A stretch of DNA of 64,000 nucleotides from Mastigocoleus testarum BC008 (GCF_001456025.1 NZ_LMTZ01000013.1:1-64000), one strand, 5' to 3'. Shown: positions 18,060-27,116, numbered from the stretch's first letter. Program-made: numbers and translations. Notes: generated by a model from the sequence alone, not told the origin.

Positions 18060-18901
18060 CTAACGTTCATTGCATTTAGAATCACTTTGTCGAAAATGCC
18101 ATCGCCTAACCACTTGCGTACAAACATTAATGGTTTAGCAAATTGTCCCACTGCATATCTTGTTTTGGGTTTTCTAGCTTTAAGCGCCTTAGAAACAGTT
18201 TTAGCAATTAACGAAGGGTCTGAACCACCACCACCTTGTTCGTAGGAATTCTTGGTCGCTTCAGCAACAGCATTTGCCATTGACTTATAGGCAGAACTTC
18301 CGGATCTTCCTAACATCGGTCCCAACATCGTTGTCCCAAACTCTGTTTTGATCACCCCCGGTTCAATGATAATTACATCAATACCAAAAGGATCAAGCTC
18401 TAATCTCAAACAGTCTGACCATCCTTCCAAAGCATGTTTTGTTGCATGGTACCACGAGCCCATAGGTATATAAATTTTACCGCCCATGGAAGAAATATTT
18501 ACAATCCGACCAGCTTTCTTTTTCCGCATATAAGGCAATACTGCTTGAGTTAGTCTAGCCAATCCGAACAAATTGACATCAAACTGATATTTCGCATCAT
18601 CAATTGTTGTGTCTTCCATAGCTCCATAGCTACCAAATCCAGCATTGTTCACAAGAACATCTACACCACCGTGATGCTGTTTAATTTTTTCCACCAAATT
18701 GATTACATCATCTTCGTCAGTAATGTCCATCTTGGTAGCAATGGCTCCCTGCTTTTCCAAATCAGTCATTTTTTCAACTCGGCGAGCAGCTGCATAGACC
18801 ACGTATCCATCATCAAGTAGTTGCTTTGCAATTTCCTTTCCTATACCTGATGATGCACCAGTTACTAAAGCCACAAGTTTGTGTGTATTCACATTAGACA
18901 T
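18056..18901 (-). CDS. Short-chain dehydrogenase/reductase (SDR)
   Basis: This classical SDR of 281 residues starts at the ATG at 18901, preceded by AGGA at good spacing; the frame is open 72 codons further upstream, but that extension has no SDR character and crosses AT-rich sequence. The NAD(P)-binding motif is TGASSGIG near the N-terminus, followed by NNAG and the catalytic YHATK with an upstream serine in NISSMGG. An Arg pair in AARRVEK after the second strand suggests NADP preference. The substrate is unknown. The next gene upstream on the same strand encodes an aldo-keto reductase, hinting at a shared carbonyl-detoxifying role. Confidence 0.9.
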   Translation of the reverse strand: MSNVNTHKLVALVTGASSGIGKEIAKQLLDDGYVVYAAARRVEKMTDLEKQGAIATKMDITDEDDVINLVEKIKQHHGGVDVLVNNAGFGSYGAMEDTTIDDAKYQFDVNLFGLARLTQAVLPYMRKKKAGRIVNISSMGGKIYIPMGSWYHATKHALEGWSDCLRLELDPFGIDVIIIEPGVIKTEFGTTMLGPMLGRSGSSAYKSMANAVAEATKNSYEQGGGGSDPSLIAKTVSKALKARKPKTRYAVGQFAKPLMFVRKWLGDGIFDKVILNAMNVS

Positions 18902-19243
18902 AAAAGTTCCTGTGTTTACTTTTCTGGGAGTACGTGAGAATTCATCATTATTAAAACTTGATTCAGAATTTATATCTATAGCAAGTTGCGCTATTACAAG
19001 CAAAAATACGTATAAATCTTGTAAAATATAGGTAAAAACTTGTATCAGCGACTTGTCAATGGGCGTTGGAGCGAAATTATATTGTAGAGTGGAGTTCTTG
19101 GGAAGAAAATATTCCATCGATAGCTTTAGCCCAAAGTCTCGGTTTTAAGCAATTTTTATCCGAACATGAATTCTCTGTTACTTGAATCCATGTTATTTGG
19201 ACTCATACTAATAACTTTTCGCTAACATCCTTTAACAAATACC

Positions 19244-20194
19244 TTAAACCCAAAAATTATCACCTTCACAGGTAATACCAGGGAGGCACCATTCTTTTAT
19301 ATCAACGTACCGGAAACGGGTATCAATTTCATTGATCGCAGACCTGGCTTTAGCTGAGAGAGTATGGGATGCAGCCGCCAAATTTTCAGCAATTCGCCCA
19401 GGATTAGCAGATTTGGGAATCACACTCGTTCCTCGGTCAATCGCCCAAGCAATTAATAACTGCGCAGGTGTTAAACCTTCTTCGGCTGCGGTAACTTTCA
19501 CTATTTCATTTTCGAGAACGGGGGACTCTCCTTTATGTCTCAGAAATTTAGGGCGATCGCCAGAACCCAGTGGTGAGTAAGCAGTAAGATGTATCCCTTT
19601 GTCGCTACAGTAACTAAATAGTTCTTCCTGTGGGTTGTACGGATGCAATTCCACTTGATTAACCGCTGGAACAACGCCACTCTCTGCAATCATTTTTTCC
19701 AACTTAGAGATACTGAAGTTTGAAACCCCCACACTTTTTACAAGTCCCTGATCACGGAGCTTCAGCATTGCTTCAAATGTCTTTGATAAAGGCAAATCGG
19801 ATAATGGCCAAAAATCTTCAGTACCTTCCGGCATCAATTTACCAGATCGAAAAGCAACAGGCCAATGCATTAAGTACAAGTCAACATACTCAAGACCAAG
19901 TTTAGTAAGCGTTTCCCGACAGCCTTTCTCAACGTCTTCAGGTGCATGAAAGGAGTTCCAAAGTTTAGATGTCACAAAAACTTCTTCGCGTTTAATTATG
20001 CCTTCCTTAATTGATTCACAAATTCCTCGCCCTACTTCATCCTCATTTTGGTAGATCCAAGCCCCATCAATGTGATTGTAACCAACACGAAGGGCTTCCT
20101 TAACTGCTCGATATGCATCATCTTCGCTAGACTTCCATGTACCAAGACCGAAAGCAGGTATTGCGTTTCCGTCATTAAGTGTAAATGTCTTCAT
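19244..20194 (-). CDS. Aldo/keto reductase
   Basis: This 316-residue NADPH-dependent oxidoreductase has a TIM-barrel fold. The tetrad is visible: Asp in NHIDGAWIYQNE with Tyr five residues on, Lys in VTSKLWN and His in LMHWP. Cofactor contacts are in GVSNFS and VIPKSANPGRI. Length and order are those of the AKR3/AKR4-like proteins that reduce aldehydes and ketones. The start ATG at 20194 follows AAAAGGAG. It precedes the SDR gene on the same strand with a 342-bp gap, so a joint transcript is possible but not shown. Confidence 0.93.
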   Translation of the reverse strand: MKTFTLNDGNAIPAFGLGTWKSSEDDAYRAVKEALRVGYNHIDGAWIYQNEDEVGRGICESIKEGIIKREEVFVTSKLWNSFHAPEDVEKGCRETLTKLGLEYVDLYLMHWPVAFRSGKLMPEGTEDFWPLSDLPLSKTFEAMLKLRDQGLVKSVGVSNFSISKLEKMIAESGVVPAVNQVELHPYNPQEELFSYCSDKGIHLTAYSPLGSGDRPKFLRHKGESPVLENEIVKVTAAEEGLTPAQLLIAWAIDRGTSVIPKSANPGRIAENLAAASHTLSAKARSAINEIDTRFRYVDIKEWCLPGITCEGDNFWV

Positions 20195-20234
20195 AGATAC
20201 TCCTTTTAATCCCTGAACTGCTATTCACATCAAT

Positions 20235-20306
20235 AAGTTCTCGATAATTAAGTTCTCGATAATTAAGTTCTCGATAATTAAGTTCTCGATAATTAAGTTC
20301 TCGATA
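20235..20306. repeat. 15-bp tandem repeat, about 4.8 copies
   Basis: The unit aagttctcgataatt occurs four times exactly in a row (20235, 20250, 20265, 20280) and a fifth partial copy follows. It lies directly upstream of the aldo/keto reductase gene (minus strand) and could change promoter spacing when copy number varies. Confidence 0.95.
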
Positions 20307-20461
20307 AAATCGCCACCGATTAAAATAGAAAAGCTACGGGTAATACCCAATATTCCAAATCACTGCTGATAAGGTATAATTACTCAAGTCAAGTATTTTT
20401 AATGATTCGTAATAATCTATTTCGGCTTCAGCCTTAGAAAAACAAATTAAATTACGGGGCG

Positions 20462-20740
20462 ATGAATTATCTAACTGTTTTGGGGTTGTCTGCTGCGACT
20501 TTGACTACAATATCTTTTTTGCCGCAAATGGTAAAGACCTGGCAAACCAAATCAGCCAAAGATGTGTCTTACATCATGCTGATTACTTTCATTTTGGGTG
20601 TTTCCTTATGGTTGCTATATGGAATTCTTCGCCAAGATATCGCAATTGTTCTAGCCAATGCCATCACCTTAGTTTTTAACCTCACGATTTTATGGCTTAA
20701 AATAAAATACGGAAAAACTCGCCCTCGAAAATATCTGTGA
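20462..20740 (+). CDS. SemiSWEET family sugar transporter
   Basis: This 92-residue protein has three transmembrane segments (residues about 4-22, 37-58 and 63-85) and the PQ-loop motif FLPQMVKTWQTKSAKDVS in the first hairpin. SemiSWEETs form dimers that carry sugars across the membrane without energy input. The stop codon overlaps the GTG start of the radical SAM gene (GTGA), so the two are probably translated together, although no functional link is known. Confidence 0.93.
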   Translation: MNYLTVLGLSAATLTTISFLPQMVKTWQTKSAKDVSYIMLITFILGVSLWLLYGILRQDIAIVLANAITLVFNLTILWLKIKYGKTRPRKYL

Positions 20741-22383
20741 CAGCTTCTATATTCGCTGCTGAACGTCTTCTATTTAGTCCTGCTATTCCCGATAATGATG
20801 CAATCCCTACTATCTTTGCTTTTCCCAATGAATACACTGTGGGGATAACCAGTCTTGGGTATCAGATTGTATGGGCGACTTTAGCAATGCGTTCGGATTT
20901 ACAGGTAAGTCGTTTATTTACCGATATTCACGAACATTTGCCCTTAAAGCCGGAAATACTGGGTTTTTCCATGTCTTGGGAACTGGACTACGTTAATATT
21001 TTAAATTTATTAGAAGATTTGCAGGTTCCCATCAGGGCTAAGGAGCGCAACGATAATCATCCTATAGTTTTTGGTGGCGGACCAGTACTTACAGCAAATC
21101 CCGAACCCTTCGCTGATTTTTTTGATGTAGTTTTACTGGGAGATGGGGAAAATTTACTGGGTAATTTTATTGATGCTTATAAAGAGGTAAGAAATGCACC
21201 TCGACAAACTCAATTAAAAGCATTAGCACAAGTACCAGGGATTTACGTTCCTAGTTTATATGAAGTGGTATATCGCGCTCCCGATGATGCGATCAAGTCG
21301 ATTGAACCAATTTCATCAGAAGTTCCAGCTGTAGTTCAAAAACAAACCTATCGGGGAAATACACTTTCAGCATCAACGGTAGTCACAGAGAAAGCAGCCT
21401 GGGAAAATATTTTCATGGTGGAAGTGGTGAGAAGTTGTCCGGAAATGTGTCGCTTCTGTCTTGCGAGTTATTTGACTTTACCGTTTAGAACTGCGAGTAT
21501 CAATGATTCTTTAATTCCAGCGATTGAAAAAGGTTTGACAGTTACTAATAGAATTGGATTGTTAGGTGCTTCAGTAACCCAACATCCAGAATTTGAAAGT
21601 TTGCTCGATCGCTTAAGTCAACCTAAATACGATGACGTTCGTTTGAGTATTGCTTCTGTCAGGACAAATACTGTCAGCGTCGAATTAGCGCAAACTTTAG
21701 CAAAAAGAGATACTCGTTCCCTGACAATTGCTGTAGAAAGTGGATCTGAAAAAGTACGCCGCATCGTTAATAAGAAACTTCAACAAGATGAGATTACTCA
21801 AGCAGCGATCAATGCTAAAGCTGGCGGACTCAAAAGTTTAAAATTATATGGAATGGTGGGAATTCCTGGAGAGGAACCCGGCGATTTAGATGCGACCGTA
21901 AGCATGATGCGCGACCTTAAAAAAGCAGCACCTGGTTTGCGTCTGACTTGGGGTTGCAGTACTTTTGTTCCCAAAGCCCATACTCCATTTCAGTGGATGG
22001 GAGTTAACCCACAAGCCCAAAAACGCTTGCAGTTTTTACAGAAGAAACTTAAACCCCAAGGAATTGATTTTCGTCCGGAAAGCTATAATTGGTCAATCAT
22101 TCAGGCTTTGCTTTCTAGGGGGGATAGAAGACTATCTCACCTATTGGAATTAACCCGCGACTTTGGTGATTCTTTAGGTAGTTATAAGCGTGCATTTAAA
22201 GAATTAAAAGGAAAAATCCCTAAACTAGATTTTTACGTTCATGCTAATTGGTCAACAGAACAAGTATTACCTTGGGATCATTTGCAAGGACCATTACCTA
22301 AATCCACATTAATTAAACATTTGTCAGAAGCAACCACTCATTTTGAGCAGTCACCAGAAAAAGCTTTGGTTCGGAATGGGTAA
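20737..22383 (+). CDS. B12-binding domain radical SAM protein
   Basis: This 548-residue protein has an N-terminal cobalamin-binding-like Rossmann domain (residues about 20-150) and a radical SAM domain with the cluster motif CPEMCRFC near residue 230. A SAM-binding-type glycine motif (GLLGASVTQHPE) and a strand with IAVESGSEKVRR follow. The protein belongs to the group of uncharacterised B12-radical SAM proteins widespread in cyanobacteria; the reaction is unknown. It starts at a GTG within the stop of the SemiSWEET gene. An AdoCbl requirement would link it to the cobyrinate synthase and NrdJ in this window, but only by inference. Confidence 0.88.
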   Translation: MTASIFAAERLLFSPAIPDNDAIPTIFAFPNEYTVGITSLGYQIVWATLAMRSDLQVSRLFTDIHEHLPLKPEILGFSMSWELDYVNILNLLEDLQVPIRAKERNDNHPIVFGGGPVLTANPEPFADFFDVVLLGDGENLLGNFIDAYKEVRNAPRQTQLKALAQVPGIYVPSLYEVVYRAPDDAIKSIEPISSEVPAVVQKQTYRGNTLSASTVVTEKAAWENIFMVEVVRSCPEMCRFCLASYLTLPFRTASINDSLIPAIEKGLTVTNRIGLLGASVTQHPEFESLLDRLSQPKYDDVRLSIASVRTNTVSVELAQTLAKRDTRSLTIAVESGSEKVRRIVNKKLQQDEITQAAINAKAGGLKSLKLYGMVGIPGEEPGDLDATVSMMRDLKKAAPGLRLTWGCSTFVPKAHTPFQWMGVNPQAQKRLQFLQKKLKPQGIDFRPESYNWSIIQALLSRGDRRLSHLLELTRDFGDSLGSYKRAFKELKGKIPKLDFYVHANWSTEQVLPWDHLQGPLPKSTLIKHLSEATTHFEQSPEKALVRNG

Positions 22384-22431
22384 TTTTTACGCGATCGCAT
22401 AGCAAACGTCATTATATTTTTTATACCAAGC

Positions 22432-22717
22432 TTGTTGCTTAAAGGTGGAACTGTGTACCTTGTAGCAGCTGATAGTGAGCTAATGGTATCGTTTATCCAA
22501 TCTAACTACATGGGTTTTGGTAGTGGAATTTTACCTGCTCAAACTGGTATTGCATTGCAAAATAGAGGTTGCTGTTTCACCTTGGAGTCAGATCATCTCA
22601 ATCAATTAGCACCTAACAAGCGCCCCTTACATACAATTATTCCTGGTTTCCTAACCCAAGATAATCAACCGATAGGACCTTTTGGTGTAATGGGTGGTTC
22701 TATACAGCCTCAGGGAC
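22432..22717 (+). pseudogene. Gamma-glutamyltransferase remnant, 5' fragment of the small-subunit region
   Basis: The translation matches the small subunit of bacterial gamma-glutamyltransferase: the GGTVYLVAAD block with the expected nucleophile threonine, then MVSFIQSNYMGFGSG, LAPNKRPLHTIIPGF and PFGVMGGSIQPQG. The large subunit, about 350 residues upstream, is missing altogether; the radical SAM gene ends 48 bp before. The reading frame breaks at base 22717 where a foreign segment begins, and continues at 24634. It is therefore doubly broken: deleted at its 5' end and interrupted inside. Confidence 0.85.
22706..22717. repeat. 12-bp direct repeat, left copy
   Basis: AGCCTCAGGGAC is repeated exactly at 24622-24633. 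The two copies bracket the histidine kinase insert and look like a target-site duplication. Confidence 0.85.
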
Positions 22718-22793
22718 CTCCACCCTACTTATCCAGGCTAGGCTCACCCAGCCCAGGTATGTCTAAACCATCATTGGGAACAATAAGGCTGAT

Positions 22794-24437
22794 ATGGAAC
22801 CACCACTCAAAGTATTGAAGCAAATGGTCGCCCGTTTACTCAAGTTCTTCTCGACGAATCAACCCACTGTCCAACGTCGATTCAATCTGCTGCGTAATTT
22901 TTCGATTGTTAGCTTAAGTGGATTTGTCCTGTCCATTGGCTTACTCTCTGTGTTATATAAGGAACGGGCTATTCGTACTTTAGTAGTGTCCACCGAAGAG
23001 AGTAATGTCACCCTGACCAATGTGTTTGCCAAGAAGCTTTGGCCAGAACACGGGACGTTTCTAACCTCAACCCAAGGACTTAGCGATGAAGAACTGGCCG
23101 CAGATCCTCACACTCGCCAACTCTATGACGAACTCACCATCCAACTAGAAGACTCTCCCATCGCTAAGGTTAAGGTATTTGATCTGCAGGGGCGGACAGT
23201 GTTTTCCACTAATACCGATCAGTTGGGAGATGATAAGAGCGAATCTCCAGGTTTTTTATCTGCCAGGACTGGCCGAGTCCTCAGTCAACTGGGTCATCGC
23301 GATACCTTTAAGGCCATTCAACAAGTTCTTGAGGATCGTCACTGGCTATCCAGCTACATTCCTGTCCACGAAGACGGAAAAATTGTTGCGGTATTTGAAC
23401 TGTACACCGATGTCACGCCCTTACTTCAGCGGATTGAGCGCACTCAGAAAGAAATCATGTTGGGGAGTCTGCTGATTCTGGGCCTGCTTTACCTAATTTT
23501 GAACCTATTTGTGGGGCGGGCAGATACTCTACTCAAACAGCGCACACAGGAACTGTCTGATACTCTGGAGGAACTGAAAAGCACCCAAACCACGCTAATT
23601 CATCAGGAGAAAATGTCTGGTCTGGGCGAATTGGTGGCGGGGGTTGCCCACGAGATCAACAATCCAGTCAACTTTATCTATGGCAACCTCTGTCATGTGG
23701 AAGGCTATTCTAAAACGTTACTTGAGGCTTTAGGGCTCTACGAACAGTACTATCCAGAACCCGATGCGAAGATTTGCGAACAGATGGAAATGTTGGATGT
23801 GGATTTTATAAAAGAAGATCTGGAGAAAACGCTGTCTTCTATGAAAGTCGGTACGAAACGAATTCGAGAGATTGTACTGTCACTGCGCAACTTTTCTCGT
23901 AAGGATGAGGCCGACATCAAGGCGGTGAATATCCACGAAGGAATAGAGAGTACCCTGATGATATTGCAGCATCGTCTCAAACCGCATCTACCGCGTCCGA
24001 CCATCAGCATTGAGCGTAACTTTGGCAACCTACCGCTAGTGGAATGCTATGCTGGTCAGATCAATCAAGTGTTTATGAATATTCTCTCGAATGGGATTGA
24101 CGCCCTGGATACCGCGTTTGAGCAGAAGACACAGGTAACTCAAAATTCACCTAAGATTACTATTACCACCGTAGCTTGCCCGGAGAGTGTTCGCATCAGC
24201 ATTGCAGATAATGGGATTGGCATCCCTGAAGCAGTCAAAGCTCACATCTTCAACCCATTTTTCACTACAAAAGCCGTAGGTAAGGGCACTGGCATAGGTA
24301 TGACAATCAGTCATCAGCTGATTGTTGAAAAGCACGATGGCAAGATTGAGTTTATTTCCGAAGAGGGTGTTGGTACGGAGTTCATTATTGAAATTCCTAT
24401 CGTACTCGGAAAAATGCGAAATCAGTCCAGGCTTTGA
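22794..24437 (+). CDS. Sensor histidine kinase
   Basis: This 547-residue membrane kinase has two transmembrane segments (residues about 35-58 and 222-242) that enclose a periplasmic sensor domain of about 160 residues. A coiled-coil linker (EELKSTQTTLIHQEK) leads to the dimerisation helix with the H-box GVAHEINNPVNFIYGN, whose histidine is the phosphorylation site. The catalytic domain has the N-box NILSNGIDAL, G1 DNGIGIP and G2 GKGTGIGMTIS. There is no response regulator next to it. Alternative start at 22824 is possible. The base composition is richer in G+C than its neighbours, in line with transfer. The signal is unknown. Confidence 0.93.
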   Translation: MEPPLKVLKQMVARLLKFFSTNQPTVQRRFNLLRNFSIVSLSGFVLSIGLLSVLYKERAIRTLVVSTEESNVTLTNVFAKKLWPEHGTFLTSTQGLSDEELAADPHTRQLYDELTIQLEDSPIAKVKVFDLQGRTVFSTNTDQLGDDKSESPGFLSARTGRVLSQLGHRDTFKAIQQVLEDRHWLSSYIPVHEDGKIVAVFELYTDVTPLLQRIERTQKEIMLGSLLILGLLYLILNLFVGRADTLLKQRTQELSDTLEELKSTQTTLIHQEKMSGLGELVAGVAHEINNPVNFIYGNLCHVEGYSKTLLEALGLYEQYYPEPDAKICEQMEMLDVDFIKEDLEKTLSSMKVGTKRIREIVLSLRNFSRKDEADIKAVNIHEGIESTLMILQHRLKPHLPRPTISIERNFGNLPLVECYAGQINQVFMNILSNGIDALDTAFEQKTQVTQNSPKITITTVACPESVRISIADNGIGIPEAVKAHIFNPFFTTKAVGKGTGIGMTISHQLIVEKHDGKIEFISEEGVGTEFIIEIPIVLGKMRNQSRL

Positions 24438-24621
24438 CCTGGGTTATTTTGTTACAAGAGTTAATACCCTTCCCAGAACTACATAGACCTTAAGGCTTGG
24501 TCATCTCAAGTTTTTGGGCATTCCATACTTTCAAAAAGAAAGATTATATTTTTGACCTCAAATAATGATACAAAATTTGCATGAAGTTTTTTCGAGCTAT
24601 TTTTCACAAAGTAAACACCCT

Positions 24622-24633
24622 AGCCTCAGGGAC
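24622..24633. repeat. 12-bp direct repeat, right copy
   Basis: Exact copy of AGCCTCAGGGAC at 22706-22717; see the insert entry. Confidence 0.85.
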
Positions 24634-24902
24634 ATTTGCAAGTAGTTGTGAATTTGGCTGATTATGGCATGAATCCCCAAGCAGCTTTGGATGCTCCAAG
24701 ATGGCGATTTATTTGTGATTCAACAGTTAAAATCGAGTCAACCTCTAGTCCTAGGATTATAAGTAAGCTACAAGAGCGGGAACACAATGTGATAGTCTCC
24801 TCCCAAGAATCATTCGGAAAGGGTCAAATTATCGCTCGACACGAGCAAACATTAATAGCTGCTAGCGAACCTCGTGCTGATGGCTTAGCGATCGCATGGT
24901 AG
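24634..24902 (+). pseudogene. Gamma-glutamyltransferase remnant, C-terminal fragment
   Basis: Beginning at the right end of the insert, the frame reads LQVVVNLADYGMNPQAALDAPRW, the near-C-terminal signature of gamma-glutamyltransferase, and runs to the stop at 24900 (GLAIAW end). Together with 22432-22717 it makes up the small subunit without a gap. It has no start or ribosome-binding site of its own. Confidence 0.85.
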
Positions 24903-24915
24903 TAATACGAGTCGT

Positions 24916-25000
24916 TGGCGGATTGCAACTAAGTGAGGTAAAGTTAAAAAACTGAAAGTCAGTTATAAAGCAGATTCTACTCCTCACTCCTGTCTCCTGC
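24916..25000. repeat. Dispersed imperfect repeat (~80 bp), copy 1
   Basis: This shares the order 'gcggattg, aagtgaggta, aaaaa, agt, taaagcag, actcctgactcctg' with 47655-47735. Its right end runs into a CTCCTGT-type tandem repeat. Confidence 0.6.
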
Positions 25001-25158
25001 TGTGCTTACGCCCCGGTCCATAAGGACATGACCTGTCCTGTTAGTAAAGCGCATAATTCTGCAATAAATCATCGCACTTACAAGTTATCTATCATAGAGA
25101 AGTCTGGACATATCTGACTTTGTATGAATTAGCTATAAGTATTTAAGAGAGGTATGCG

Positions 25159-25803
25159 ATGAATAATTCAATTAAATTTTGGGACAAAATTGCAGAAAGC
25201 TATTCTAAACAACCCATTGCTGACGAAGAAACTTATCAGAAAAAACTGCAAGTTACACGGGAATACTTTAAGCCAGACATGGAAGTGCTGGAGTTTGGCT
25301 GTGGGACAGGATCTACCGCGATCGCTCACTCACCTTACGTTAAACATATTCGAGCAATAGATTTTTCGTCAGAAATGATTGAAATTGCCCGAAGTAAAGC
25401 TGAAGCAAACAAAATCGAAAATGTCACCTTTGAACAATCGACCATCGATGAATTAAGTGTTGGCGATAGCACCTTCGACGTGGTGTTAGGACTCAATGTT
25501 TTGCATTTACTTAAAAACAAAGAAGAAGTTATCGCCAAAGTTTACAAGATGCTCAAACCAAATGGGGTTTTCGTCACCAGTACGGTTTGTTTAGGAGATA
25601 CGATGAAGTGGTTTAAGATGGTCGCGCCGATTGGAATATTTTTGGGTTTGATACCAATGGTTGTGGTTTTTACCACGAAAGAATTATTAGACAGTTTGAC
25701 TGATGCTGGTTTTACGATTGACTACCATTGGGAACCAAGCAAAAGCGTAAACAGAGGGTTATTTAAATTAAAAGGGGTGTTTATTGTGGCGAAGAAATCT
25801 TAG
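25159..25803 (+). CDS. Class I SAM-dependent methyltransferase
   Basis: This 214-residue protein has SAM-binding motif I VLEFGCGTGSTA (residues about 42-53), motif II acidic loop IRAIDFSSEMIEIAR, and motif IV VVLGLNVLHLL. The C-terminal part has two hydrophobic segments (GIFLGLIPMVVVF) as in ubiquinone/phospholipid-like or small-molecule methyltransferases. A good ribosome-binding site (AGAGAGG) precedes the ATG. There is no informative neighbour, so the substrate is open. Confidence 0.9.
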   Translation: MNNSIKFWDKIAESYSKQPIADEETYQKKLQVTREYFKPDMEVLEFGCGTGSTAIAHSPYVKHIRAIDFSSEMIEIARSKAEANKIENVTFEQSTIDELSVGDSTFDVVLGLNVLHLLKNKEEVIAKVYKMLKPNGVFVTSTVCLGDTMKWFKMVAPIGIFLGLIPMVVVFTTKELLDSLTDAGFTIDYHWEPSKSVNRGLFKLKGVFIVAKKS

Positions 25804-26136
25804 TAGGATTAAATGCTTCACGAATTCGGAATCTTAATTTAAAGCAATATCAACCTCTACAACATCTCCATCTGTCCTGTTAGCGCAAGCGCGTAAGCGT
25901 AACGGATCCGCTAATTACTTATGTCCTACAGACACGTGCTTAGGCTAACGCCGACGCCATAAAAGCTCTAGCTGCGCGACCTACGGTACGCTAATAACTT
26001 GCGCTTAGCGCTATATCTTCCCAGATTGTAGTTATTGACGACTCGTCCTAAAATAAGTAATAGATATTTTATGTTTAGGCTTCTATTGCAATAACTAATG
26101 ATATTTTTTTTATAATTGTTATCTCTTTATTAATTA
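25804..26136. other. Intergenic region with GC-rich palindromic repeats
   Basis: The gap contains a run of GCGTAAGCG / AGCGCAAGCGCG / CGGATCCGC modules (about 25876-26015), the same family seen near 28200, 34150, 53040, 60200 and 61985. No gene is visible. Confidence 0.6.
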
Positions 26137-26325
26137 ATGCAAACAACTGCTGAGTATTATTGTGCTTATTGCGGCGAAACAAACTTAACTTTTGTCGATT
26201 TAACCGGTGGTTATCAACAATCTTATGTAGAGGATTGTCAGGTATGTTGTCGCCCCAATGTTTTGTTTCTACGGATTGATGAAGAAACCTTAGATATAGA
26301 AATCGACACTGAATATGAAGAGTAA
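26137..26325 (+). CDS. CPxCG-motif cysteine-rich small protein
   Basis: This 62-residue protein has two CxxC pairs, CAYCG near the start and CQVCCRPN in the middle, followed by an acidic tail. This is the arrangement of the CPxCG family of small putative zinc-binding proteins found across proteobacteria and cyanobacteria. Its function is unknown. It lies 29 bp before the SRPBCC gene on the same strand, so they probably share a transcript. Confidence 0.88.
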   Translation: MQTTAEYYCAYCGETNLTFVDLTGGYQQSYVEDCQVCCRPNVLFLRIDEETLDIEIDTEYEE

Positions 26326-26354
26326 TTAAGAGTTGAAATAATGGAATTTGCTTA

Positions 26355-26804
26355 ATGTTGCAATTTAAATATTCCTCGGTGATCGATGCACCGGTGGAAG
26401 TGGTTTGGAAATTTCATGAGAGGGCAGATGTATTACAGCTATTAACCCCACCTTGGCAACCCGTACAGGTAATTCGCCGAGAGGGGGGATTAGCAACAGG
26501 TGCAGTTACAGAATTTCGTCTGTATCTGGGACCCTTACCTTTAACTTGGTTAGCGCGTCATACCGAGTGTGAACCACATAAATCGTTTACCGACCAACAA
26601 ATTTCTGGACCTTTTGAACATTGGACTCATCAGCATAAATTTGAATCAGAAGATGGAAAAACAAGATTAACAGATGAGATTTGTTTTGCAATGCCAGGTG
26701 GCGAACCAGTAGAATTTGTCAGTGGTTGGCTGGTACAAATGCAGCTTGATGCGATGTTTCGTTACCGCCATGAAGTAACAAAAAAAGAATGTGAATCAAA
26801 GTAA
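26355..26804 (+). CDS. SRPBCC (START-like) ligand-binding family protein
   Basis: This 149-residue protein has the helix-grip start motif FKYSSVIDAPVEVVWKFHER and the strand pattern of polyketide cyclase/dehydrase-like proteins. Such folds hold a hydrophobic ligand in a central cavity. No catalytic residues are assigned in this subgroup. It follows the small Cys-rich protein. A hairpin with T-rich 3' end follows 60 bp after the stop. Confidence 0.85.
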   Translation: MLQFKYSSVIDAPVEVVWKFHERADVLQLLTPPWQPVQVIRREGGLATGAVTEFRLYLGPLPLTWLARHTECEPHKSFTDQQISGPFEHWTHQHKFESEDGKTRLTDEICFAMPGGEPVEFVSGWLVQMQLDAMFRYRHEVTKKECESK

Positions 26805-26863
26805 AGGATATTACTTAACCAAAATCTTATTTTCAAATTATTTTCTGTAAAGAGTAGATGATT

Positions 26864-26893
26864 ACCTCAGATATTTGTTGTCTGGGGTTATTT
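26864..26893 (+). terminator. Rho-independent-like terminator after the SRPBCC gene
   Basis: An 8-bp stem, ACCTCAGA with TCTGGGGT (one G-U pair), 9-nt loop, followed by TATTTTCATATTT. Position and form fit termination of the 26137-26804 transcript. Confidence 0.65.
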
Positions 26894-26944
26894 TCATATT
26901 TATACTTACCAAATAAGATATCCCTCAATAAAAATACCGACGTG

Positions 26945-27045
26945 AAAATACCAAGTTAGAAATACCAAGTTAGAAATACCAAATTAGAAATACCAAATTA
27001 GAAATACTGGGTTGAAAATATCAGGTTGAAAATACCGATATACCG
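26945..27045. repeat. 14-bp tandem repeat, about seven copies
   Basis: The unit aaataccaagttag is repeated in a row; the copies drift from left to right (aaataccaaattag, then aaatactgggttg and aaatatcaggttg). Confidence 0.9.
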
Positions 27046-27116
27046 ATAAATATAGGAATCATATTTGATTTTGTTGGCGGCTCCGAAGGTAGGGTAGCTA
27101 TAAGCTTGTACTTCGA

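Larger units (their letters stand above)
22718..24633. mobile_element. 1.9-kb insert carrying a histidine kinase, inside the gamma-glutamyltransferase remnant
   Basis: Removing bases 22718-24633, which include one copy of the 12-bp repeat, rejoins CAGGGAC to ATTTGCAA and restores a single frame reading QPQGHLQVVVN, as in intact gamma-glutamyltransferases. The insert has one gene, the sensor kinase, and visibly higher G+C than its surroundings. I see no transposase, no terminal inverted repeats and no intron-like features. How it moved is unknown. Confidence 0.8.

Noticed and set aside
18902..19117. 72-residue N-terminal extension of the SDR protein
   Set aside because: The extension is not part of the SDR fold, and a good ribosome-binding site precedes the inner ATG at 18901.
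22718..24633. Ordinary insertion sequence
   Set aside because: There is no transposase and no terminal inverted repeats; the only gene is a histidine kinase.
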